The translations under genes and the position numbers were made by a program. Positions 16,570 to 25,586 of a stretch of 64,000 nt of DNA are shown here, one piece after another (the stretch's first letter is position 1; the number at the start of each line of letters is the position of its first letter). The stretch is taken from positions 248,001-312,000 of the forward strand of contig DATNQM010000022.1 in assembly GCA_036704045.1 (NCBI GenBank), read 5' to 3'. The notes beneath the pieces are model-generated. The model worked only from the letters and a program-made list of their open reading frames with translations. It was not told the DNA's origin and made no database searches. Origin of the DNA: Ancylothrix sp036704045 (GTDB taxonomy: Bacteria > Cyanobacteriota > Cyanobacteriia > Cyanobacteriales > Oscillatoriaceae).

Positions 16570-17867
16570 ATGAACAAACACCACCCCAAGGCACAATTTT
16601 AGTAGTTGATGACAACCCGACAAATATTCAGGTTTTGTTCGATTTATTGAGCGAAACAGGTTACCGAGTAGCTATCGCCAAAAGCGGTGAAAACGCTCTG
16701 CAAAGGCTGCAATCCTACGTCCCCGACCTGATTTTATTAGATGTAATGATGCCAGGAATTGACGGATTTGAAACCTGTCGTCGTCTGAAAGCTGACCCAG
16801 AAACCCAAGAAATTCCAGTCATCTTTATGACTGCTCTTGCTGATACTGTTGATAAAGTTAAAGGGTTAAATTTGGGCGCAGTAGACTACATTACCAAGCC
16901 AATTCAGCACGAAGAAGTTCTAGCTCGCATTAGAATACACCTGCAACTGCAAAATCTGAGAAAAACGTTAGAACAAAAAGTAACAGAAAGAACGGCTGAA
17001 CTTACCCAAGCGCTTGAAGAGCTCAAGTCTACTCAAGTGCAGCTAGTCCATAATGAAAAAATGTCTTCTCTAGGCCAACTTCTAGCAGGTGTTGCCCATG
17101 AAATTAACAACCCAGTTAGTTTTATTTATGGTAATCTCTCCCATTTAAAAAACTATACCCAAGATTTACTTGATTTTGTCCAACTATATCAAAAACACTA
17201 TCCTCATCCTGTGGCTGAAATTCAAGCCAAAGCTGAAGAAATCGAGCCAGAATACTTACAAGAAGACTTAACTAAAATCCAAGAATCAATGCAAGTTGGC
17301 ATAGATCGCATTCGCGAAATTGTACTATCCCTGCGTAATTTTTCCCGAACAGATGAAACTGGATTTAAAGCAGTTGATATTCACGCAGGTATTGAAAGCA
17401 CTCTGCTGATCTTGCAACATCGTCTCAAACCCAGCGCCGATCATCCTGAAATTAAAATCATTCGGAATTTTAGAAAAATCCCAGTTGTAGAATGCTATCC
17501 TAGTCAGTTGAACCAGGTATTTATGAATATCTTTAGTAATTCTATTGATGCTTTAGAAGAATGTGCTTTAAAACAATGCAAGCCACCTGCGACTTTAGAG
17601 ATTTCTACTGATATCACTGCCGATAATTGGGTCAAGATCCGCATCGCTGATAATGGGCCAGGATTTGAGCCAGAGGTTGCAAATAAGCTATTTGAACCAT
17701 TTTTTACTACTAAAGCGATTGGCAAAGGAACTGGTTTAGGACTTTCTATTAGTCGTCAAATTATCGTTGAAAAACATAAGGGTAAGATTCAGTGTCACTC
17801 TGTTCCTGGCCAAGGAACTGAATTTATAATTGACATTCCGTGTCAGCAGCCTCACGCTAATCAATAA
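16566..17867 (+). CDS. Response regulator-histidine kinase fusion (REC-HisKA-HATPase)
   Basis: The 433-residue soluble protein begins with a receiver domain (ILVVDDNPTN, phospho-acceptor Asp59 in LILLDVMMPG, Lys111 in YITKPI). After a coiled coil come a HisKA domain with His178 (QLLAGVAHEINNPVSFIYGN) and an HATPase domain (IFSNSIDALEE, IADNGPGFE, GTGLGLSIS). Its start overlaps the stop of the hybrid kinase gene (ATGA), so the two are translationally coupled and probably form one phosphorelay. No DNA-binding output domain is present, so the final regulator lies elsewhere. Confidence 0.93.
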   Translation: MNEQTPPQGTILVVDDNPTNIQVLFDLLSETGYRVAIAKSGENALQRLQSYVPDLILLDVMMPGIDGFETCRRLKADPETQEIPVIFMTALADTVDKVKGLNLGAVDYITKPIQHEEVLARIRIHLQLQNLRKTLEQKVTERTAELTQALEELKSTQVQLVHNEKMSSLGQLLAGVAHEINNPVSFIYGNLSHLKNYTQDLLDFVQLYQKHYPHPVAEIQAKAEEIEPEYLQEDLTKIQESMQVGIDRIREIVLSLRNFSRTDETGFKAVDIHAGIESTLLILQHRLKPSADHPEIKIIRNFRKIPVVECYPSQLNQVFMNIFSNSIDALEECALKQCKPPATLEISTDITADNWVKIRIADNGPGFEPEVANKLFEPFFTTKAIGKGTGLGLSISRQIIVEKHKGKIQCHSVPGQGTEFIIDIPCQQPHANQ

Positions 17868-17894
17868 GCCGTCCTTGGGTGACAATTGATTAGC
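17856..17894 (+). terminator. Inverted repeat at the end of the kinase operon
   Basis: GCTAATCAAT (17856-17865) overlaps the kinase stop codon and is the exact reverse complement of ATTGATTAGC (17885-17894), with a 19-nt loop. It has no T-run, so it may protect the 3' end of the message rather than terminate. A second imperfect hairpin (18048-18060 with 18072-18085) follows in the same 258-bp gap. Confidence 0.45.
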
Positions 17895-18125
17895 AATATC
17901 CCGATCAGGTTCGTTTAATCGCTTATGATCAACTTAGCTTGAGTAACGAGAATTAAACAAATTTCAAGCCCAAACAAAGCATAAACTAGCTTTATAAGCA
18001 ATAAAGATGTTTTTTAAACTCCGTTTGAATACACGCCAAAAGATGTGGGGACACCGGCAGACTTGTTGAAACTGCTGGTTGTCCCGATGGCGTTCTTTTG
18101 TAGCATTGATTACAGTAAAAAATGA

Positions 18126-20387
18126 CTATGAGCGTTCAGATTCATTGACGCGACGGATATTTAAAATGTCGCTCATTTTTTTAATTTGCGAGAAAGTGCG
18201 CTCTAATTGAGTCAAATCTCTGACATCAATGCAAAGATTAATGAGAGCCGGCAAGCCCGGATAAGTTTTAACCATTGCACTACGGACGTTAATGTTGTCA
18301 TCCTTAAGACGAGACAAGATATCATTAAGCACGCCAACACGATCAAGGGCTTCGATTTGAACATCAATGGGGTAAGTTTGGGGACGTTGGGTTTCCGAGG
18401 CTGTATTCCAACTCACCGGCACCAAACGATCAGCATCCACCGTTTCTAAATTCCGACAACTTTGGCGGTGAATAGAAATCCCTCGACTACTGCGAGTGAC
18501 AATGCCCATAATGGGTTCACCGGGGATCGGATGACAACATCCTGCCAAATGATGAAGCAAGCCTTCAACGCCAATAATGGGAGACTTATTAGTGCGAAAA
18601 GCCGGCACACTTTCGCGGAGAGCTTTTTGGGAAACTGTGGAAGGCGGTAAAATTTCGACATCGGTGGCAATGGGTTGCTTGCCCTTGACAGCATCGCGTA
18701 AACGATTAACCACCAAATTTAAAGTCACTTCACCATAGCCCAAACCGGCCAACAAATCCTCAACACTGTGATAGTTACATCGCTGTGCCAAAGCCTGCAT
18801 TGGTTCCGACTTGCAGAGACTTTCAAAACTGCTTTTGCCTAAAGCTTTTTCTAGCAACTCACGACCGCGAGCAATATTTTCATCGCGGTGGGATCGCTTG
18901 TACCATTGACGAATACGATTGCGCGCACCGGCACTGACAACAAAATTCAACCAATCTAAACTAGGATGGCCGTTTTTTTGTGTCAATATTTCAACAATAT
19001 CGCCATTTTTGAGTACCGTATCTAATGTCACCATGCGGGCATTAACACGGGCGCCGGTGCAAGTATTACCAACTTCTGTATGAATACGATAAGCAAAATC
19101 CACCGGCGTTGCACCTTGGGCTAAAGAAAAAACATCTCCTTTTGGTGTAAACACATAAACATCATCCTCAAACAAATTATCTTTAACACTTTCAAGATAT
19201 TCTTGAGCATCTTTGAGGTCATTTTGCCATTCCAAAAGTTGGCGCAACCAAGTAAACTTTTCATCTTCTGGTTTTACCAGAGTAGAATTTGAGCCTGTTT
19301 CTTTATATTTCCAGTGAGCAGCGATCCCGTATTCTGCGACATGGTGCATTGCCAGAGTACGAATTTGCACTTCTATGGGGTGGCCACTGCTACCAATAAC
19401 ACCGGTGTGTAAAGACTGATAGCGGTTTGGTTTTGGCAAGCCAATGTAATCTTTAAACCGGCCAGGGATCGGTCTAAATTCATCGTGGACAATAGCTAAA
19501 GCTCGATAACATTCATCTTTGGTTTCTACCAAAATCCGAATCGCCGAAACATCATAAACTTGATGAAATTCTTTTTGCTGACGCTGCATTTTTTGGTAAA
19601 TTCCATACAAATGCTTTGGCCGGCCACTGAGTTCAATGCAATTGATCCCCGTTTCTTCTAAACGGTAGCGCAAAATATCTGTGACTTCATTTAATCGTGC
19701 TTGGCGGTCTGTTCTTTTTTCCGCAACTAATTCTTGAGTTCTGCGATATTGTTCGGGTTCAAGATATTTAAAAGATAAATCTTCTAACTCCCATTTAAAA
19801 CGACCGATACCTAAACGGTTTGCAAGGGGAGCAAATATTTCGCGGGTTTCGAGGGCAATGCTGCGGCGTTTTTCATCGGCTAAATGTTCAAGAGTTCTCA
19901 TGTTGTGAAGCCGGTCAGCCAATTTCACAACAATGACGCGGATATCTTTAGCCATTGCTAAAAACATTCGTCTAAAATTTTCGGCTTGACGCTCAGTTTT
20001 GCTAGAAAAAGTAAACTTAGAAAGTTTTGTTACTCCTTCGACAAGATGGCGGACTTCGACACCAAAAAGTTGTTCGATTTCTTCAAGAGTTACTTCGGTA
20101 TCTTCTACTACATCATGCAAAAAACCCGCAGCGATCATGGCAGGGCTTCCCCCCAGATCGCGTAATAATCCTGCAACGGCAATAGGATGACAGATATAAG
20201 GTTCCCCCGACTTGCGACATTGCCCTTCGTGTAGCTGGTAGCCAAACTCAAAGGCTCTACAGATAAGGGAGTTGTCGGTGGGGGAGACTTCTGTGTTTGA
20301 TCGGCTTTCGGATAGGAGACAGGACTGCAACCAGTCTGGTAGCTCGACATTAAATTCAATGGGACAATGAGTTACAGCGGTGTTCAT
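18126..20387 (-). CDS. rsh: Bifunctional (p)ppGpp synthetase/hydrolase (RelA/SpoT homologue)
   Basis: The 753-residue protein has the full long-RSH layout. The HD hydrolase domain shows AAGFLHDVVEDTEVT and VVKLADRLHNMRTL. The synthetase domain shows YGIYQKMQRQQK, VSAIRILVETKDECYRAL, LPKPNRYQSLHTGV and AAHWKYKE. The TGS domain (DDVYVFTPKGDVFSLAQGAT) is followed by a helical/zinc-finger region (HHLAGCCHPIPGEPIMG) and a C-terminal ACT domain (QIEALDRVGVLNDILSRLKD). HD residues look intact, so it should both make and degrade the alarmone. It is the stringent-response enzyme of the cell and is monocistronic here. Confidence 0.95.
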   Translation of the reverse strand: MNTAVTHCPIEFNVELPDWLQSCLLSESRSNTEVSPTDNSLICRAFEFGYQLHEGQCRKSGEPYICHPIAVAGLLRDLGGSPAMIAAGFLHDVVEDTEVTLEEIEQLFGVEVRHLVEGVTKLSKFTFSSKTERQAENFRRMFLAMAKDIRVIVVKLADRLHNMRTLEHLADEKRRSIALETREIFAPLANRLGIGRFKWELEDLSFKYLEPEQYRRTQELVAEKRTDRQARLNEVTDILRYRLEETGINCIELSGRPKHLYGIYQKMQRQQKEFHQVYDVSAIRILVETKDECYRALAIVHDEFRPIPGRFKDYIGLPKPNRYQSLHTGVIGSSGHPIEVQIRTLAMHHVAEYGIAAHWKYKETGSNSTLVKPEDEKFTWLRQLLEWQNDLKDAQEYLESVKDNLFEDDVYVFTPKGDVFSLAQGATPVDFAYRIHTEVGNTCTGARVNARMVTLDTVLKNGDIVEILTQKNGHPSLDWLNFVVSAGARNRIRQWYKRSHRDENIARGRELLEKALGKSSFESLCKSEPMQALAQRCNYHSVEDLLAGLGYGEVTLNLVVNRLRDAVKGKQPIATDVEILPPSTVSQKALRESVPAFRTNKSPIIGVEGLLHHLAGCCHPIPGEPIMGIVTRSSRGISIHRQSCRNLETVDADRLVPVSWNTASETQRPQTYPIDVQIEALDRVGVLNDILSRLKDDNINVRSAMVKTYPGLPALINLCIDVRDLTQLERTFSQIKKMSDILNIRRVNESERS

Positions 20388-20671
20388 AGGGTTGGTTCGT
20401 GCTTAAAGAGTAACAATAGTGAAAGGGGTAAGAAGGGGATGGGATATCCAATCTTACGTCATTTATGTAGCCAAGGATACAGACATTTTTTGAAGGAGAA
20501 TATGTCTGGTTTCGTTACTGGCGTAAAAAAAGAGAGTTGCCTTTTGTAAAGGCGTTGCTGGGAAGTTAGAGCTATGTTCGCATAAAGCAATGGGATTGCT
20601 CAAAAAATCCTATAAGCTTTATCAAGATTTAAAAATGACTTTCTTACAATATAGACAAATTTATTGAAATT

Positions 20672-21031
20672 ATGCTGAAAGATGTTTATTGTCAACGCTA
20701 CCAAAAATTTACGGCTCTCCTCTGGGCGATGAGGCAAAGTTTGGAAACTGAAGATGCTTTGCTGATTAAACAAGCCCTCCAAGCTGTGCAACAATTCTTT
20801 GGGGTGGAAATTTTGGGGTTGCCGGTTGATGAGTTGTCGGAAAGTTGTAGAGGAAAGGTGCGTGCTTATCAAACTGAGATCCACAAAGAATTGCGGTTAT
20901 TGACAACGGATCTGATGTTTTTGGCGGTTTCTCGCTCGCAGGGGACTGTTGTAAGTCGGTTAGCGGGGGTGAAAGAGCGAATTACTCTGCTGGAAAGATA
21001 TTGTGAAGCGGTTTTGAGTCTCCAAGAGTAG
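20672..21031 (+). CDS. patD: PatD-like heterocyst-frequency control protein
   Basis: This 119-residue, all-helical, soluble protein has QRYQKFTALLWAMRQSLE, QAVQQFFGVEIL and the stretch AYQTEIHKELRLLTTDLMFL, which I recognise from the cyanobacterial PatD family. In heterocyst formers PatD modulates heterocyst frequency and interacts with the division protein FtsZ; homologues also occur in species without heterocysts. The window contains no other heterocyst gene. The assignment rests on family memory of the YQTEIHK region, so it carries moderate confidence. Confidence 0.68.
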   Translation: MLKDVYCQRYQKFTALLWAMRQSLETEDALLIKQALQAVQQFFGVEILGLPVDELSESCRGKVRAYQTEIHKELRLLTTDLMFLAVSRSQGTVVSRLAGVKERITLLERYCEAVLSLQE

Positions 21032-21161
21032 ATGACTGGTTGTAGGCTGACGGACTTTATTAAAACAAAATTCTGGCCGTGATATGATTGTGGTGCTCGT
21101 TGTCTGGTCTGTGGTTTTAGCTTTGGCTAAATAATGTTTTTTGATATTGAGAGAAAAGCTG

Positions 21162-21539
21162 ATGTCTGTTTTTCCAATTCCAGATTTTTTAGGTGATTTT
21201 TGGCAGAGGAAAGTTTGTCTTTTGGGTTTACAGGATAAGGTATTTTGTTGCGATGAGGTGCTGAGGGAAGAATGTTTTGATACTATTATTTTTTGTTTTG
21301 ATGGGGTGAAAGATTTACTGTCTTTGAGTCGGCAGTTGTGTGATTTTTACAAAATGTTGTCTAGGAAAGGTAAATTTATACTGAATTGGTATTTTTTTAA
21401 AGAATTTAATCAGAAGTTTGCTTTTTATGACGATGCTCTGGAAATTGTGGAGGTTTTTTTTCTGGTTTTTCAAAAAAAATTGTTTAAGGGGTTTTCTCTG
21501 TATTTTATTACTGGTTGTTGTTATGGCAAGTGGGGATAA
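21162..21539 (+). CDS. Hypothetical protein, T-rich gene
   Basis: From the ATG at 21162 (GAGAG upstream) the frame encodes about 125 residues rich in Phe, Leu and Cys. The central part (CFDTIIFCFDGVKDLLSLSR, then QLCDFYKMLSRKGKFILNWY) resembles the DxIxxxF-L...L-PGG-ILN core of class I methyltransferases, but motif I is absent. It could be a fragment or a highly diverged protein. An in-frame TTG at 21141 would add seven residues. The very T-rich composition weakens the case that it is functional. Confidence 0.45.
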   Translation: MSVFPIPDFLGDFWQRKVCLLGLQDKVFCCDEVLREECFDTIIFCFDGVKDLLSLSRQLCDFYKMLSRKGKFILNWYFFKEFNQKFAFYDDALEIVEVFFLVFQKKLFKGFSLYFITGCCYGKWG

Positions 21540-21608
21540 GTGTAAAAGAAATAGTTGGTTTTTTGTCTGGTTATTTGATAATTTTATTGATTATAAGTTT
21601 GGGTGATT

Positions 21609-23282
21609 ATGAGTGTTGATTTATTTGTGATAGAAAATCTGCGGGTGGGATATGCTCAAGGGCGGGGTGCCGGTGCCGGTTGGGCTGTTGATGGAGTTTC
21701 TCTGAGTTTGCAAGCGGGGCAGCGTTTAGGTTTGGTGGGTGAGTCGGGTTGTGGCAAGTCTACTTTGGGTAGGGCGGCGATGCGTTTGTTACCACCGGCA
21801 ACGCGAATTGAAGGACGAATTTTGTTTAATGGGGAGCCGGTGTTTGATTTTTCACCGACTCAGTTACGCAAGTTTCGCGGTGAGGCGGTGGCGTTGGTTT
21901 TTCAAGATCCGATGACGCGCTTAGATCCGTTAATGACTATTGGGGATCATTGTTTGGAAACTTTGCAATGTCACCAACCGCAATTAACTAAAAAACAAGC
22001 CAAAGAAAAAGCAATTCAAACGTTAGAAGCAGTGAGAATTCCTGCTTCCCGTTGGGGGCAGTATCCCCATGAATTTAGTGGTGGAATGCGGCAAAGGGTG
22101 GCGATTGCTTTGGCGCTTTTGTTGGAACCGAAAATGATTGTTGCGGATGAACCAACTACGAGTTTAGATGTTACGGTTTCAGCGGAAATTTGCCAAGAAT
22201 TAACGAGATTGTGTAATGAACGTAATTTAGGTTTATTGATGATTTCCCATGATTTAGCAATGATTGGGGAATATTGCGATCAAATTGCTGTGATGTATGG
22301 GGGCAAAATTGTAGAAATGGGTGGGGCTAAGGATGTTTTAGCTCATCCCCAGCATGAATATACGCAGTCTTTGTTAAAGGCTGCTTTGCATATTCAAGCA
22401 ATTGATGGAGGGGTAAAAGAATTAAATGAAAATTTGCCGAACCAGCCTCAGATTAAGCAGGAGATGAGTTCTCCCTTATTAAAGGTTGTAGATTTGAAGC
22501 AACATTACGCTTTGGAAGGTAATTTGATTGAGCGGATTTTTTTGCGGAAAGAAAACCAAACAATTAAGGCGGTGGATGGGGTAAATTTGGAACTTTACCC
22601 TGGGGAAATTTTGGGTTTGGTGGGGGAGTCGGGCTGTGGAAAAAGTACGCTTTCTCGGACAATTTTACAGTTAATTAAACCGACTTCTGGGAGGGTTGAG
22701 TTTTTGGGGAAAAATTTAACCGAGTTAGATAAAAGTTCGGTGCGAAAAATGCGCCGGTTTATGCAGATGGTGTTTCAAGATCCCCATGCTTGTTTAAATC
22801 CGATGATGACGGTGGGGCGGAGTATTGCTGATCCCCTGTTGATTCATAAAATGGCCACGCCAGGGGAGGCGAAAAAACAAGTGCTGGAAATGTTGGAGCG
22901 GGTTGGGTTGACAGGAGCCGAATTTTATGACAGATATCCGTCGGAATTGTCTGGTGGACAACAACAACGGGTAGCGATAGCGAGGGCGCTGATTACGCAT
23001 CCACAGTTGGTGATTTGTGATGAGCCGGTGAGTATGCTGGATGCGAGTGTGCAGTCTCAGGTTTTGGATTTGATGCAGTCGTTAAAGCGGGAGTTTGAGT
23101 TAACTTATTTGTTTATTACCCATGACCTCTGGGTGGCGAGGTTTTTGTGTGACCGCATTGCGGTGATGAATGGCGGTCAAATTGTGGAAATTAACGCCAC
23201 CCGTGAGATTTTTGGCAATCCGCAGCATCCCTATACGCAAAAGTTGCTTCAGGCTGCGCCGTTGTTAGCGCGGACGAGTTGA
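21609..23282 (+). CDS. Fused dipeptide/nickel-type ABC transporter ATPase (DppD-DppF in one chain)
   Basis: Two complete ABC domains are joined in about 557 residues. Each has GESGCGKST (near residues 46 and 340), a Q-loop (LVFQDPMTRLDP; MVFQDPHACLNP), a signature (EFSGGMRQRVAIA; ELSGGQQQRVAIA) and Walker B (MIVADEPTTSLD; LVICDEPVSMLD). Both end with the oligopeptide-family tail HPQHEYTQSLLKAA or NPQHPYTQKLLQAA. It matches the GsiA/YejF class that energises peptide, glutathione or nickel uptake. No permease or binding protein is adjacent. A GTG at 21603 is an alternative start. Its 3' end overlaps the convergent neighbour by 34 bp. Confidence 0.92.
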   Translation: MSVDLFVIENLRVGYAQGRGAGAGWAVDGVSLSLQAGQRLGLVGESGCGKSTLGRAAMRLLPPATRIEGRILFNGEPVFDFSPTQLRKFRGEAVALVFQDPMTRLDPLMTIGDHCLETLQCHQPQLTKKQAKEKAIQTLEAVRIPASRWGQYPHEFSGGMRQRVAIALALLLEPKMIVADEPTTSLDVTVSAEICQELTRLCNERNLGLLMISHDLAMIGEYCDQIAVMYGGKIVEMGGAKDVLAHPQHEYTQSLLKAALHIQAIDGGVKELNENLPNQPQIKQEMSSPLLKVVDLKQHYALEGNLIERIFLRKENQTIKAVDGVNLELYPGEILGLVGESGCGKSTLSRTILQLIKPTSGRVEFLGKNLTELDKSSVRKMRRFMQMVFQDPHACLNPMMTVGRSIADPLLIHKMATPGEAKKQVLEMLERVGLTGAEFYDRYPSELSGGQQQRVAIARALITHPQLVICDEPVSMLDASVQSQVLDLMQSLKREFELTYLFITHDLWVARFLCDRIAVMNGGQIVEINATREIFGNPQHPYTQKLLQAAPLLARTS

Positions 23283-24133
23283 GGTTCGTCGTCGTTTTCT
23301 GTGGCTAGTTTTTCGTGTTCAATAACAAAGACGTTGGCTTGAAGGTTGGCGATTATTTGTTTTCCTTGTTGGGTGAGGGATAAATATTTTAGGGCATCGC
23401 CAATGTAGGGATAAGCGGTGTTCCAGAAGAGTTTGGGATAGTTTTTGCGGAGGTCTCCTGGGTTGCTGTAGCCAAGTTGTTGATTGAGGCCAATTTCTTC
23501 AAATTCGTAATAGATGGCGCCGATTTTTTTGAGGTAGCGGGGATCGGCTATTTGTCCGATGAGGGAGGCGGCGCGAACTAAGCCTGGGTAGTTTACGCTG
23601 TCGCTTTCTTGGGCTTCGGGATGGAGGGGAAAACGGGTGGCTTCGATGTTGCGTTTGATTTGTTCTACATCGATTATTTTATGGCCGCCAAAGCGTTCGT
23701 CTACAAAGAGTTTGGCGCGATCAACGCGATACGGGGTAAGGCTGGCGTCGGTGGCGCCTTCGGGGAGGGGGATGGTGTTTCCGCCGGTGCCGGTGGCGTA
23801 GTAGCCGTTGCGATCACACCGGCAAACGCCTTTGATGTAACCGATGTTATGGCAGAGGAGGGATGTGATAAAGTGCAGCCAATCTTCACAAGAAACGCCA
23901 CCTTCTCTGATGTGTTTTCCTCGCAGGATTTCTTGGCCAACGAGGGTAACTAATATGGTTTGTTCGACGTTTCTATAAAGGGCGTCACTGTTGGCAATGT
24001 TTTCGAGAGCCATGTTGCCGGCCCAGGCTATGATGTCTTTGTAGCTTGGGTTATAGCCGCCGTAGGTGCGATGGTATCCTGATTTAAGTTGATTTACGAA
24101 CGAGTCGATCATTATTTCTATGGCGTTGAACAT
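23249..24133 (-). CDS. Npun_R2479-type HD-domain metalloprotein
   Basis: The 294-residue soluble protein fits a cyanobacteria-specific family of HD-fold proteins. The predicted metal site reads LLCHNIGYIKGVCRCDRNGY, so the usual HD doublet is His95-Asn96. Other conserved stretches are NVEQTILVTLVGQEILRGKH and YPGLVRAASLIGQIADPRYL. The family is annotated as metal-dependent phosphohydrolase-like, without known substrate. The gene converges on the fused ABC ATPase gene and the last 34 bp of both coding regions overlap. Confidence 0.82.
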   Translation of the reverse strand: MFNAIEIMIDSFVNQLKSGYHRTYGGYNPSYKDIIAWAGNMALENIANSDALYRNVEQTILVTLVGQEILRGKHIREGGVSCEDWLHFITSLLCHNIGYIKGVCRCDRNGYYATGTGGNTIPLPEGATDASLTPYRVDRAKLFVDERFGGHKIIDVEQIKRNIEATRFPLHPEAQESDSVNYPGLVRAASLIGQIADPRYLKKIGAIYYEFEEIGLNQQLGYSNPGDLRKNYPKLFWNTAYPYIGDALKYLSLTQQGKQIIANLQANVFVIEHEKLATENDDEPQLVRANNGAA

Positions 24134-24793
24134 CTGGTGCTCTCCGGTGATGTTTGTATTGTTTCTAAGCTTTTTGTTGGATGTTTTTTTGGCTTTGGTT
24201 TTTTTGAAAAATGTGTGTTTTCTTCGCTGAGGTTTTATCGGTGGGGTTTAAGGATGGGACTTTTGCTGGGTTTTGTGCTTTTGGGCTGGATGTAAGAAGA
24301 TTGCAATTTTGTTGGGGGGTGCGTAGGGGGTTTGGTATAAGTTTAGTCTGGTTACTGGGTTGATGTTGTTGGGTAGACAATTTTTTGGGGCCGGTTTGGT
24401 GTTGGCTTGGGTTGGGAGTTCGGGCCCATTAGGTGTTTCCATACAAATCTAGTCTCATTGGGCTATGGTTGTCTAGGTTTTTGTGAAAATAGGATGACTA
24501 TGGGTTTAAAATCTAGGGCTAGAAAAAGCAAGCGATGGGAGGATGGGGAAGAGAGGTTATGGCCGTTGGATGAAGTGTAGATTTGGTGTGGATATAGTGT
24601 TAGAAGTTGATGGAGTTGATTTTGTGCCAGTGGGTGAGGATTGTTTTTTGGATGGGGCCGGTGATTTGGAGGTTTTGTGTGATAGTTTTTTGAGGTATAA
24701 AATTGTAGAATTATTATTTAGTTTTTTGATTTTTTTTAGTTTAGGTTTCTAAGTTTTGCTAGTTTTTTTTATTGTGTTTATGGGAGATTTGGT
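24134..24793. other. 660-bp gap, G/T-rich on the plus strand, no convincing gene
   Basis: The gap upstream of both the HD-protein gene (minus) and the acetyltransferase gene (plus) contains several short open frames with low-complexity translations and no ribosome binding site. The frame at 24543-24752 (69 codons) has acidic, protein-like codons early on but ends in a Phe/Leu run; I do not call it. No repeat or RNA was seen. Confidence 0.5.
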
Positions 24794-25327
24794 GTGAGTG
24801 AGTTGAATATTAGAGATGCTATGGAGAGTGATTTGCCTGCTATTGTGGCGATTTATAATGCGGCAATTCCGGGGCGAATGGCGACGGGAGATTTAACGGA
24901 AGTTGATGTGGAAAATCGTTTGTGTTGGTTTCATCAACACACGGCTGATCGTTATCCAGTTTGGGTTGCTGAAATTGATGGTTGGGTGGTTGGTTGGTTA
25001 AGTTTTCAGGCTTTTTATGGCAGGGCTGCTTATTCTAGGACGGCGGAGTTAAGTGTTTATGTTGCGCCTGATCATCAGCGTTGTGGGGTTGGCCAGCAGC
25101 TTTTGGGTTTGGCGATTGAACGATGTTCGAGTTTGGGGTTTAAGACTTTGTTGGCGTTTATTTTTGGGCATAATGAGCCTAGTTTACGTTTGTTTGAGCG
25201 GTTTGGTTTTAAGCGGTGGGGTTTGTTTCCTGGGGTGGCGGAGTTAGATGGTATTGAGCGAGATTTAATTATTTTTGGGAAGAGGTTTGAGGATGATGGA
25301 AATGGTCAGTTAGATGTTGAGGTTTAA
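24794..25327 (+). CDS. GNAT acetyltransferase, phosphinothricin/methionine sulfoximine N-acetyltransferase-like
   Basis: The 177-residue protein shows the Pat/MnaT pattern: MSELNIRDAMESDLPAIVAI, YNAAIPGRMATGDLTEV, and the acetyl-CoA binding motif DHQRCGVGQQLLGLAIERC. The C-terminal NEPSLRLFERFGFKRWG and VAELDGIERDLIIFGK are family signatures. These enzymes acetylate amino groups of small molecules such as glutamate analogues, often as detoxification. Translation starts at GTG. The gene is single, in a G/T-rich stretch. Confidence 0.85.
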   Translation: MSELNIRDAMESDLPAIVAIYNAAIPGRMATGDLTEVDVENRLCWFHQHTADRYPVWVAEIDGWVVGWLSFQAFYGRAAYSRTAELSVYVAPDHQRCGVGQQLLGLAIERCSSLGFKTLLAFIFGHNEPSLRLFERFGFKRWGLFPGVAELDGIERDLIIFGKRFEDDGNGQLDVEV

Positions 25328-25550
25328 GATTAGTTGAGGTTAAAAATGTTGTTGTTTAGAGGTTTTTTAAAAGTAGTAGTTTTTATATTGATATTTAGGG
25401 TAAATGCGATTTAAACAATTAATTAATCCTGGTGTTGTGTGTATTTGGAATTATTTTTTTTAAATGCAAATTTATCAAATATAAATTAAGTTGTATAAGA
25501 GGTATTGATAATAATTTTATTTTCTTTTAATTCGAGTCTTTTTATAAAGA

Positions 25551-25584
25551 TATAGGGACAAACCTGGGCTGGTATGTCCCTATA
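25551..25584 (-). terminator. Perfect 10-bp hairpin just after treZ
   Basis: TATAGGGACA (25551-25560) and TGTCCCTATA (25575-25584) are exact reverse complements with a 14-nt loop, two bases beyond the treZ stop codon. The following minus-strand bases are A/T-rich without a long T-run, so it may be a terminator or a stabilising 3' hairpin. Confidence 0.6.
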
Positions 25585-25586
25585 AA

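Noticed and set aside
18048..18085. Imperfect hairpin after the kinase operon as a strong terminator
   Set aside because: The stem is interrupted and no T-run follows; mentioned only as a secondary structure near the weak terminator candidate.
20367..20549. 60-codon plus-strand frame at the 5' end of the rsh gene
   Set aside because: Overlaps the rsh start region, lacks a Shine-Dalgarno and has no protein-like motifs.
24165..24442. Overlapping minus-strand frames of 64-71 codons rich in Gln, Asn, Pro and Lys
   Set aside because: Composition is what G/T-rich DNA gives when read on the opposite strand; no start signals or motifs.
24543..24752. 69-codon plus-strand frame in the 660-bp gap before the acetyltransferase gene
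   Set aside because: No ribosome binding site, ends in a Phe/Leu run typical of T-rich non-coding DNA, and no recognisable family.
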